NCBI GenBank assembly: GCA_016929905.1
Contig: JAFGHX010000172.1
Location: 1-41,586 of the forward strand
From: Kiritimatiellia bacterium
GTDB lineage: Bacteria > Verrucomicrobiota > Kiritimatiellia > JAFGHX01
DNA: 41,586 nucleotides
Direction: 5' to 3'
Both the position numbers and the translations under genes were made by a program. The notes under the pieces were generated by a model, which saw nothing but the letters and a program-made list of their open reading frames with translations, searched no databases and was not told where the DNA came from. Shown here piece after piece: positions 7,155 through 16,200 of the stretch (position 1 is the first letter of the stretch; the number at the start of each line of letters is the position of its first letter).

Positions 7155-10100
7155 TCAGTAGCTCATGCGATCGAAATCGTGGATACCGAGCAGGCACATT
7201 AACAGCTCACCGACGATCAAACCTATGAACAGGTAGCGGAACCGCACGTAGTTGTCCTTGTTGCCGTACTTGCTGACGAGCGATTTGAACGCCCAACCGA
7301 GCAGGATGGAGCCCCAGTAGCCGCGCATCATGGGGTTGACGAGCATCATGAGCCCGATCGGATGCGGCATCCAGAAGCAGTGCCGGCGCCCGACCAGCAG
7401 GCCGACCATGAGCAGGCCGCCGACGAGCAGCCACCACTGGCCGCCGGCGTTGTCGACCGGGTTGCTCTGGATCATCGTTTTCACCGTCTCGAATACGGAT
7501 TGCTCCGGCATCCGGCGGTAGAACCACCACCGCATACCGTCGGCGCCGTGGGTGTAGGCGAGGATCAGATGCGACGCCAGCGCGATTCCGAAGGCGCAGA
7601 GGATCCCCAGCGCCACGGCCAGATGGAACCGCGCCCGGCGCATGCGAAGGGTATCGCGAACCTTGAGAGCGTTCGCCATGGCCGGGGCAATGAAGGCCTT
7701 GATATCCATGAACAGCACCGCCTGATAGACCCACAGCGGCGCCATCAACTGGGGAGCCGACCATTTGTGGTCCATCCCGAACAGACTGCGCACCAGATGA
7801 AACGGCCCGAAGTAGCACTGGAAGCCGAGCACGCCGCCTTCGGCCACGGCGCGCACGAGCCCGATGGTCACCACCAGGATGACAAAGTAGAACAGGGCCG
7901 CGTAGAAAACGTTCACCTTCATGCCACAGGTCAGCACGGCGACCAGCGCCAGCGAGCCCAGCATGAACAGCCAGGACGCCATGCGCAGTTCCCTTCGTTC
8001 GTCGGGTTCCAGGCTGCGGATCGCGCGGTCGGAGAAGGCGCAGAAGATGTACGGCCGGCACTTCCACAGAATGAACAGGGCAAACACCAACAGGGCGCCG
8101 CCGCCCTGGGCGGTGCGGAAGTTCAGCACCATGGACCAGTCCCGGCGGAACGACCAGTAGTTGGCGCCATAGCCGAGCCATACCATGACGAGCAACTGCA
8201 GGGTCCACAGAATGTGGAAGAACCAGAGCGAGAAGGAGATCTTGGCGGGGATCAGGAACGTGAGGCCGATGAGCGTGAAGAAGATGTTGAAGTTGAACCC
8301 GCGCAACCCGTCGAACAGGCTGCCGCGGACATAAGGTGTCCAGCCGTGCTTCAGCTCGATGGGGTTGACGCCGGGAATGATGCCTTCCTTGGCGAGGTAG
8401 TTCCAGCCCAGCACGCAGAAGGAGATGGAGAACCCGACCCAGAACAGGCCGTCCTTGAAGATGGGGGGCAGGACACCGGTCCGTTCGCCGACGCCGCCTC
8501 CGAGAATCGTCGGCAGTTCGGCCAGGGGATAGACCAGCTTCTCGTTGTGCGCCCACTGGCGAAAGATGAGGACGTTGAAGGTCATGAGGACAAGGTAGGT
8601 GAGCAGGATCAGGCCGGTCCAGCGCCAGAGCGGGCCGAACCACAGCCGCCACGGCGTATCGCCGATCCAGAACCGGCGCAGGGACGCGTCGAAACTGCGG
8701 AAATTCGCCATCTGGGCCGCCAACTGCCGCTTGAGGCCCGGCAGATCGGTGCGGCCCGGCTCCCGGTTGCGGGGCCAGTGCAGGAAGACGTTCTTGTTGT
8801 CTTTGAAGCCCAGCGCGTAGCTGTCGAACTCGTCATCGACGCCGTAACCCTTGGCGCAAAGGAAGCGGTAGGCGGGCGCCGGCATATCGCGTCTTCGGTT
8901 GTACCAGAGTTCAAGGGTGAGAAGCGCCGGCCGCAAAGCCGCCGCATCGGCCACGCACAGGCTGTCATCGATCCCGTCGAACCGAAGGCACTTGCCGATC
9001 TTCCCCTTCACAAGCGCCTTCTCGTCCATGTTCCGGGCAGCGGCATGGTTGCCGTGCGCCGTGCTGTCCAGATTGGTGGCGGCACGCGGGGCCGCCGCCA
9101 GGTGCCACACACCCGCGTAGCCGGCGTCCCAGACGCCGACCGCATTTTCCTGTGACTCGAGGATGGAGGGGTTGCCGTAGTAGACATAGATCGTCGTGTT
9201 CGTGCCCGGCGGCAGGCCGCGCAGGCGCACCCAACCGGTGAACGTTCCGGTCGACGGGTTGTACGTCTCGATCTCGTGGTCCAACTGCGTGAGCGCATCG
9301 GCCCCGGTGAAGATGATGTCATAGCCCTGCTTGCTGACGACCCGGCCGTCTTCCTCGTCGGTCGTCTTCAGGGCCGGGTCCGCCAGGCTAACCAGCAGCG
9401 GGAAATCGGCGAGCGGCTCGTCGCCGGCGACCTGGCCGCCGTCGATCGTGAGCGTGCGCCGGCAGCGGTAGCCGGGCTTCGCCTCCGCGCCGGGCGTGCC
9501 TTCCGGGCCGAGCGTTTCATCCGGACCGAGCGTGATGAACTCGGCCGGCGCGCGCTGGTTGTTGTAGCACGTGGCCAGCCAGGCCGGCGTACGCACGACG
9601 CTCGACAGGCGGACTTCGTCGATGTCGCCCTGAAAGCACGCGTTGGTCACGGAGCCGCGCGCCGACCCGGCCCCGATCGCCAGCGGGGCGCCGTCGTACG
9701 TCAGTTGCGGCAGGCCCGGCACGGCGGCGGCGAGCACCCCGTTCGTGTACAGACGCATCTCTTTCCCGTCGTAGATGCCCGCGGCATAGATCCATTCCTT
9801 GGCCGAAACCGCCGTCTGCGCCTCGGCTTCGGCGCTGCCGATTTCCACCCGCATATTCTCCAGCCCGTCACGGGTCTGCACGACCCGCTCGCACACGGCC
9901 AGTTGCGGCTGGATCCGGCTCTTGAGTTCGCGCCGGAGCAGATCGATCGACGCGCCAAGCTCCTCCTCCGCCTTCTGCCCAAGCTCGATCTTCTTGTCCA
10001 GATTCGCGAACTCGCGGGCGGGCGCATAGCGGCGCGCATTGCGCAGATCCTTCAGCGCGTCGCGTTCCTTCACGCGCTGCTTGTTCTCCCTCTCCAGCCG

Positions 10101-11183
10101 GTCTTCGACCTCCGCCCGGCGCCGCGACAGCTCGGGTATGTCCGCCACGTCGGCCAGCAGCGCGTTGGCCGTCAGGAGATGGTCTTCCCAGCGCAGATCG
10201 ATCGTGCCGCCGGAAGCCATCACGCGGTCCAACTCTCCGTCGGCCCGCTTCAGTTCGCGCAGCGCCGCGCGCCCCCGCACGAGCCGTTTCACGCGGGCCG
10301 CATAGCTGGCGAGCCCTTCCTCGGAGACGTAGAGAAAACCGGGGATCGCGCGCATCTCCGGCGGCAGCCCGCGCCGAAACGCGTGGATCCGCTGGAACGC
10401 CCACTTCTTGACTTCGTCCGACTCTTTCTTGCGCTCGGTCTTCTCCTTGCCCAGCTTCTTGATCTTCGCCTTGTACGTGGCACAGACCTCGTCCGGGTCG
10501 TACGTCTCGCGGTACTCGTCCCATATCTTCTCCGCCTGCTTGAGCAGGCGTTTGGCCACGCGCAGCCGACGCTGCACCGGCTTCTGTTTGAGAAACCGCT
10601 CGCGCGCGTTCTCGATGCTCTTCAGCGCTTCGAGTTCCTGCCGCACGTTCGCCAGCTCCCGCTTTCGATCCTGCAGCGTCTGGGCGGCGCGCAGCACGTC
10701 TTTTGCCTCGCGCCACTCGGATTCCACCTTCTCCAGCCGCCGCGCTGCTTCCTGCGTGCCTTCCGCCGCGATGAAGAACTTCTCGTTCAGGTAGGGCTCC
10801 ACGTAGATGTCCCACCGGCGCTGCTCGTTGTTCCAGTGCTCGTTGGACAGGCTGCCGACAATCGGAACAAGATGCGCGGCCATGCCGTAGGTGGAGATCC
10901 CGCTCGAGACGGCGCCCATGACGAAGATGATCAGCAGTTCGGTCGGCGAGAAGACGCGGATCAGGCGGCAGAGTCTGAACAGCGGGTTGAGCAGCAGCAC
11001 CATGATCACGAGCAGCATATAGGGCAGGACGGCAATCTGGGTCGGCGTCATCATGATCCACGGCGGCCGGTTCTCACGCACCGTCGTGAACCAGGCGAAG
11101 AACCCGGCGAAGACCATGCCCCAGAGCACCGCGCGCAGGGTGATACGCGCCGACAGATCCGATTGTCCGCCGCTTTCACTCAT
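7155..11183 (-). CDS. OPT-like/DUF6785-type permease with coiled-coil and LamG/DUF2341 insert
   Basis: A 1342-residue polytopic membrane protein. Three membrane segments lie at about 15-35, 45-70 and 80-110 (SPTELLIIFVMGAVSSGISTYG). An approximately 740-residue soluble insert follows. It consists of a long coiled coil (about 145-460), the second half of a LamG/concanavalin-like domain (about 460-550, IDEVRLSSVVRTPAWLATCYNN), a DUF2341 domain (about 570-690, RRTLTIDGGQ...YDIIFT...YVYYGNP) and the first half of a LamG (about 690-805, GVWHLAAAP...LRFDGIDDSL). Membrane segments resume at about 850 and continue to the end. The membrane core resembles OPT-like/DUF6785-DUF6784 proteins, whose substrates are not established. 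Its ATG is 6 bp after the previous stop. The order of the LamG halves is unusual. Confidence 0.82.
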   Translation of the reverse strand: MSESGGQSDLSARITLRAVLWGMVFAGFFAWFTTVRENRPPWIMMTPTQIAVLPYMLLVIMVLLLNPLFRLCRLIRVFSPTELLIIFVMGAVSSGISTYGMAAHLVPIVGSLSNEHWNNEQRRWDIYVEPYLNEKFFIAAEGTQEAARRLEKVESEWREAKDVLRAAQTLQDRKRELANVRQELEALKSIENARERFLKQKPVQRRLRVAKRLLKQAEKIWDEYRETYDPDEVCATYKAKIKKLGKEKTERKKESDEVKKWAFQRIHAFRRGLPPEMRAIPGFLYVSEEGLASYAARVKRLVRGRAALRELKRADGELDRVMASGGTIDLRWEDHLLTANALLADVADIPELSRRRAEVEDRLERENKQRVKERDALKDLRNARRYAPAREFANLDKKIELGQKAEEELGASIDLLRRELKSRIQPQLAVCERVVQTRDGLENMRVEIGSAEAEAQTAVSAKEWIYAAGIYDGKEMRLYTNGVLAAAVPGLPQLTYDGAPLAIGAGSARGSVTNACFQGDIDEVRLSSVVRTPAWLATCYNNQRAPAEFITLGPDETLGPEGTPGAEAKPGYRCRRTLTIDGGQVAGDEPLADFPLLVSLADPALKTTDEEDGRVVSKQGYDIIFTGADALTQLDHEIETYNPSTGTFTGWVRLRGLPPGTNTTIYVYYGNPSILESQENAVGVWDAGYAGVWHLAAAPRAATNLDSTAHGNHAAARNMDEKALVKGKIGKCLRFDGIDDSLCVADAAALRPALLTLELWYNRRRDMPAPAYRFLCAKGYGVDDEFDSYALGFKDNKNVFLHWPRNREPGRTDLPGLKRQLAAQMANFRSFDASLRRFWIGDTPWRLWFGPLWRWTGLILLTYLVLMTFNVLIFRQWAHNEKLVYPLAELPTILGGGVGERTGVLPPIFKDGLFWVGFSISFCVLGWNYLAKEGIIPGVNPIELKHGWTPYVRGSLFDGLRGFNFNIFFTLIGLTFLIPAKISFSLWFFHILWTLQLLVMVWLGYGANYWSFRRDWSMVLNFRTAQGGGALLVFALFILWKCRPYIFCAFSDRAIRSLEPDERRELRMASWLFMLGSLALVAVLTCGMKVNVFYAALFYFVILVVTIGLVRAVAEGGVLGFQCYFGPFHLVRSLFGMDHKWSAPQLMAPLWVYQAVLFMDIKAFIAPAMANALKVRDTLRMRRARFHLAVALGILCAFGIALASHLILAYTHGADGMRWWFYRRMPEQSVFETVKTMIQSNPVDNAGGQWWLLVGGLLMVGLLVGRRHCFWMPHPIGLMMLVNPMMRGYWGSILLGWAFKSLVSKYGNKDNYVRFRYLFIGLIVGELLMCLLGIHDFDRMSY

Positions 11184-11189
11184 AGTCCG

Positions 11190-13199
11190 TCACCACAACG
11201 TCGGGCTGAGCATGCGCCAGATCACGTTGAACGCCATGGCGATCATGGAGGTGATGCCCATCCCGCACCCGAAACCCGCGCGTACCACGACCATGTACTT
11301 CAGCCACATCTCCTTGTACTTGCGCTTGAAATGGAACCTGGCCAGGCAGGCGCCGAGCATGGTGCAGAACAGCGCGCCCGGGCTGTCCTGGTTCAAACCC
11401 CACACCGCGCCGAACACCAGCATGACCGGCAGCCCGAACGCCGAAAGCACGGCAAACAGGCACGAGCCCGACACCAGGCCCCAGAGCACGTAGTCGCCGT
11501 GCAACGCTTCCAGGAACTGGGACCCGCCCTCGAGTGTCGAGGTCCGAATCAGGCACCAGTTGCGCAACTTCAACTCCCACATCCGTTCCGTGTACGGGTA
11601 GGCCGAAGACGGGATGGGCGCCATGCGCCAGAGCAGTTCGGAGGTCAGGAACGAGGCAATGATGATGATCGGCACCGTCAGGGCCAGCGTCTTGATCTGG
11701 CTGATAATCTTCGTGCCCGTGAGCTCCAACACGCGGAACCCGACCGTTTCCGCGCCCAGGTTCTGGATCGGCATGGGCACGAACCAGATGTCGGCCCCCT
11801 TGTGCCCCGTCAGCAGGATCGTGACCTCATGCAGGTAGGGAATGCTGACGGCCTGCCCGCAGATGCCTTCCAGTTTGGCGGTGGCGTAGGAGATGATCGG
11901 GGTGTAGACCAGGGCGTAGAAGGTCATGATCACCCAGGGATAGCCCTGAACGAGCAGGTTGCCCAGCGCGATCCAGGAGAAGGTGCTGCCCAGATAGATG
12001 ACGATGGCGACGACGATCGAGAAATCGCCGCGCGCGGTGTTGTTGGTGATCAGGATCTTCCAGTCCTCCCGGAACTGGCGCCCGAACGACCGGCGATGGG
12101 TGAGTTCCTTGGCCCTCGGTTTCAACCAGCTCTTCACCGAGAGCGTGGCGGATATGACCAGTTTGCTGCAGGCGACGGCCAGGGTGAGCCCGATCCCGAA
12201 GGAGAGGTAGAAATCGATCTTGTTGACGAACAGGGTGTCGATGAACCCCATCTCCGGGCGCCATTGGTTGAGAATCCCCATCCTCTGAAGCACGGGATTG
12301 GCGATCCAGGTGAAGACCAGGCCGAAGAAACTGCCGACAACCCCCCACCACGGCACGATCATGCCGCTGAGGAACGCGCCGAAATTGAGGACGAGATTGA
12401 ACGGGACGGCGGGGAGTATGCGCCCGACCTGCGGCGTGAAATCGATGAAGATCAGCGGAATCAGTTCGACCCGTTTGGGAAGGATCGCCTCCGTGATCAT
12501 GGGGACACACACATAGATGGCCGCCCAGACCATGCCCATGGCGCCCCCGATCGCGAAACAGCGCCAGCGCCATGTCGTCTCGTTCCCGCGGTCGGTGGAC
12601 AAGGCGACGATCCCCGACGCATTGACGGGCGCGAACGGGAACGGAAGCTTCTCGACATCGCTGACGAGCCGGTACAGGACGTACCCCAGCCCGTAGTTGT
12701 CGACGCGTCCGATGATGACCCCGAATATGGTGAGCCCGATAACCGGCAGCCAGGCCTTGGCAAAGAAGGTGCGGCCTGCGGCCTCAATGGCGGCCGCGTT
12801 GGGAAACGCCCACCACGGCAGTTCGGCGGCCAACCCGAGGCCCTGCACGTATTCCGACTGTGCCACGTACTGTTTCCACAGGTAGCCGGTAAACGGGTCC
12901 GCCAGCGCGGCGCCCGCCATGTAGTGCAGCACGTAGAGTTCCTGCGATTTCAGAGTCGTGAACGATCGCTTGGCCACCTCCGCAAAGAAGATGACCAGCA
13001 CCCACTTCATGGCCCCGCCGATGTGCGCGTCGTTGCCGATGACCAGGCTGAGGTAGTCCGTGGCCGGGTTCACGATGAAGCCGAGAAAGATCGCGCCCGC
13101 CACGGCCTTCCAGTTGAAGCCGTCCGCCCACCCCTGCACATCGGGGGGCGTCATGATATTCCTGTATTCCTGCAGCTCTTTGTCGTCTACAAAGGACAT
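11190..13199 (-). CDS. OPT-like multi-pass permease
   Basis: 669 residues from MSFVDDKELQEYRNIM, a start 8 bp after the giant FtsX gene; an upstream in-frame extension overlaps that gene and looks non-coding. The protein is almost entirely hydrophobic, with a dozen or more membrane segments. It contains blocks typical of the oligopeptide-transporter-like family in this clade: FFAEVAKRSFTTLKSQELY, a GYVLYRLVSDVEKLPFPFAPV loop, and repeated proline/glycine-rich re-entrant-like stretches. OPT proteins are proton-coupled carriers of peptides or metal-peptide chelates; whether this branch does the same is unknown. It lacks the large soluble insert of the next gene, so the two are probably an ancient paralogous pair working together. 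Confidence 0.8.
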   Translation of the reverse strand: MSFVDDKELQEYRNIMTPPDVQGWADGFNWKAVAGAIFLGFIVNPATDYLSLVIGNDAHIGGAMKWVLVIFFAEVAKRSFTTLKSQELYVLHYMAGAALADPFTGYLWKQYVAQSEYVQGLGLAAELPWWAFPNAAAIEAAGRTFFAKAWLPVIGLTIFGVIIGRVDNYGLGYVLYRLVSDVEKLPFPFAPVNASGIVALSTDRGNETTWRWRCFAIGGAMGMVWAAIYVCVPMITEAILPKRVELIPLIFIDFTPQVGRILPAVPFNLVLNFGAFLSGMIVPWWGVVGSFFGLVFTWIANPVLQRMGILNQWRPEMGFIDTLFVNKIDFYLSFGIGLTLAVACSKLVISATLSVKSWLKPRAKELTHRRSFGRQFREDWKILITNNTARGDFSIVVAIVIYLGSTFSWIALGNLLVQGYPWVIMTFYALVYTPIISYATAKLEGICGQAVSIPYLHEVTILLTGHKGADIWFVPMPIQNLGAETVGFRVLELTGTKIISQIKTLALTVPIIIIASFLTSELLWRMAPIPSSAYPYTERMWELKLRNWCLIRTSTLEGGSQFLEALHGDYVLWGLVSGSCLFAVLSAFGLPVMLVFGAVWGLNQDSPGALFCTMLGACLARFHFKRKYKEMWLKYMVVVRAGFGCGMGITSMIAMAFNVIWRMLSPTLW

Positions 13200-13207
13200 C
13201 GGGGTCC

Positions 13208-16200
13208 TCAGGCCGTCGTGATCGGCTCGATGCGTGTCTTGGCTGCTTCTTCGCGGGCTTCCTCGATCTCCTGGTACACCAGATCCGGCTTCTCCGGCAT
13301 CACGTCGAGCCGCTTCCGTCGGAACAGTTGCCGGCCTGTCTGCACGTACCATTTCGTCTGGGTCGGGTCGATATTGCGCCACCGGATCAGAAACTTGCGC
13401 ATCTTCTCCAGAAACGGTCTGTTCGTGGTGACCCAGTCCATGTCCTGGCCGGAGATGCGGTTGATCGTCATGTGCAGCCGGTAGCTCTGCGTCACGTCAT
13501 CGTAGCGCGTGTCGAACCGCACGTCCTGCGTGACCCCCAGATCGAACGGGGTCAACGCCAGCAGATACACCAGCCCGAACGTCGGCCGGTCCGCGTCGTC
13601 CTTGCCCCGGCTCAAATCCCGGAACGTGGCCACCTGATCGCCGAGCGACTCTTCCGTCTGGCCGGAGAAGTACTCGTAGATGTAGTACATCACGCCCGGC
13701 GCCAGGTGCGGCTGATAGATGAAGGGGAACACGACGCGCATCGTCTGGCCGTCGTGGCTCGGCAGCGACCATTTCCGCTTGCCGGACGGGACCGCCGCCC
13801 GCGTGGCGACGAGGCCCGGGTAGATCGTCGACAACATCACGAGCCCGATCGTGAACAGGATCGCGTACACGACCATGAGCGAGGAGAAGTTGATGTTGAC
13901 CCCTTTCACCAGGTTGAACGCCCGGATGAGCATGGCCAGAACCTGGCCGATCAGGTACCCGCCCACCGAGCCGATGAAGCTGTAGACGAACGCCTCAGCC
14001 AGGAAGAACATGAAGATGTGCGTGGGGTTCAACCCGATCGCGTTGAAGATGGCAATTTCCGCCTTGCGCTCGTAGACGGTGCCGAGCATCGTGTTTAGGA
14101 TGATCGACCCGGCGATGATGAGCGGGATCACCAGCCGGGACAGCCCGCCGATCGAGGTCTTGTAGTTGCTGCCCACGTAGTAGATCCCCGCCTGCGTCAA
14201 CTGGCTGGCGTCGTCGCCGGCAACAAACGGGTCCAGGCTCCCGATGTAGAACTTGGCGAACGTGATATTGAGCAGCATCGTGGCTTCCTGCCAGAGCTGC
14301 TTGCGCACACCGGCCTTCTCGTCCTCCCGGAACCGGACGGAAACGGTGAACGGGCCGGCGCCGAGCACCCTGGCCAGTTCGTCCGGCAGCAGGACGGCGG
14401 CCGCCGTGTCCACCGTCAGCGCGCCGACGTCTTCCTCGTCGATTTCCAGTGAGCCGGCGTCCTCGCCGCGCGCGGGCCCCACGTCCTTCTTGAACGGCAG
14501 CAGCGGGAGATTCGGGTTCAAGTCGCGCATGAGCCGGTAGCGCTGGTCATCCACCAGCCCGACGAGCAGCAGGTCGCGGCCCTGCAACTCCACCTTCACG
14601 TTGCCGACCTGTTCGGGCGTGAGCCCGAGCGCCTCGGCCGCCGCGGCGGGCAGGATGATTTCCGGCGCCGCCGGCGCCGAGAAGAACCGGCCCTGCGTCA
14701 GAGGCCGGGCCTCCTTGAACACGAAGTCGTTCATGGGCAGGCCGACGACCGCTTCGATCAGGGCCTGCTTCTCGGCCGCCCCCGCCCGGGCCAGCCGCCA
14801 CGGCGTCTTCGGGGCCGCCAGCCGGCGCACCGCCACCTCCGCCCTGTCGGCAAAGACCGTCTTCAGCACGCGGGCCGTTTCTTCGTCCATCGGCTTGCCG
14901 CCCGGCCAGTGGTAGAGGACGCCGGTGTAGGGCGCGTCGAACGACTTGCGGATGATCGTCGGGTTGATCTTCTTCGAGACGCTCGAGAAGGCGAGCATCG
15001 TGAAGATGACGAGCACGATCGTCGCGGTCGTCAGCGTCGTGCGAACGCGGCGCCGCTTCATGTTCTGCACCCCGATCAGCATCGCCGTCTGCCCGACGGT
15101 CCCGACCTTGACGTCCTCGCCGATACCCGATGTCTTGCGGAACAGCATCGCCATCTCGTCCTGAAACCGGGTGTGCAGCACGGAGGTGATGAACGCGCCG
15201 ATCGCACCGAGCACGAACGCGATGAAGATGGCTTCCGGGCTCATCGCGATGCGGAACGCCGGGTGGATCAGCCGGAACATGACGTACATCCCGACAAACA
15301 ACGCGGTGAACACGAGCAGCTCGTGCTCGAGCCGCGAGATGTCGAACAGCAACTTCTCGAGAAAGAAGCAGAACGGCACCATCAGCGCCATGTAGACGAC
15401 GATCGATTTGAGCATGTCCGTGTTCATGGACCGGATGTGCTCGTACGCCTTCACTTCGTTGCCCAGCGCCCTGTAGTTGGCCTGGATCCGCGCGTTGTGG
15501 TCGTGCGCCGAGCGGGCGGCGTCTTCCGCCTCGATCGCCTGCCGGCCCTGCTCGAGAAATTCGTCCACGAGCTGGTTCGCCACCCCTTTCATTTCGCTGA
15601 GCCGGTACCGGTTCAGCCGGTCCATATCGACGGCGACCTGCCCGAAGAAGTCCGAACCCGCCTGCCCGCCCGTCTCGAACCCCACGCCCTCGGGCTCGGC
15701 CGGCGTCGAGTTGAGCAGGCAGCGTTTGCCGTCGGTCAGCACGAGCACGGATTCCTTCTCGAACTTCTCGCTCCGTTTCCACAGGTAGATGGCGGCCGGC
15801 CCCGCCGAAACGTGGGAGTCGGCCGGCGAGAGCGATGCGACGCCGTGCGTGCCGTACTTCTGAGGGTTGGCCTTGCCCTTCCCGGTCTTGGGCCAGTAGG
15901 CGTGCACGGTGATCGGGCGCGCTGAAATCGTGGTCGGGTCAACCCGGTCGTAGATCGGGAACTCCTCGCACGGGAACATCGGCAGCGTCTTGCTGTCGCT
16001 GCGCCGGATATTGCTGTTGATCTGCTTGGATTCCTGCACGCGCCCCTTGTCCATGGCAAACGCGACGGAACGCCAGTCCTCGGCCATCTTGTAGGCTGTC
16101 GGCGCCATGCTGCCCGGCTCGTTCACCGCATAGAACAGCGCCTGCGCCGTGTCGTCCGTCAGCGCGCTGTAGCCGTTCACGACATCGCCGTCCACCAGCC

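Noticed and set aside
9276..13484. A 1402-residue open frame on the plus strand
   Set aside because: It lies antisense to two membrane-protein genes and is rich in Arg, Gln, His and Asp with no domain signal, as expected for the complement of GC-rich coding DNA.
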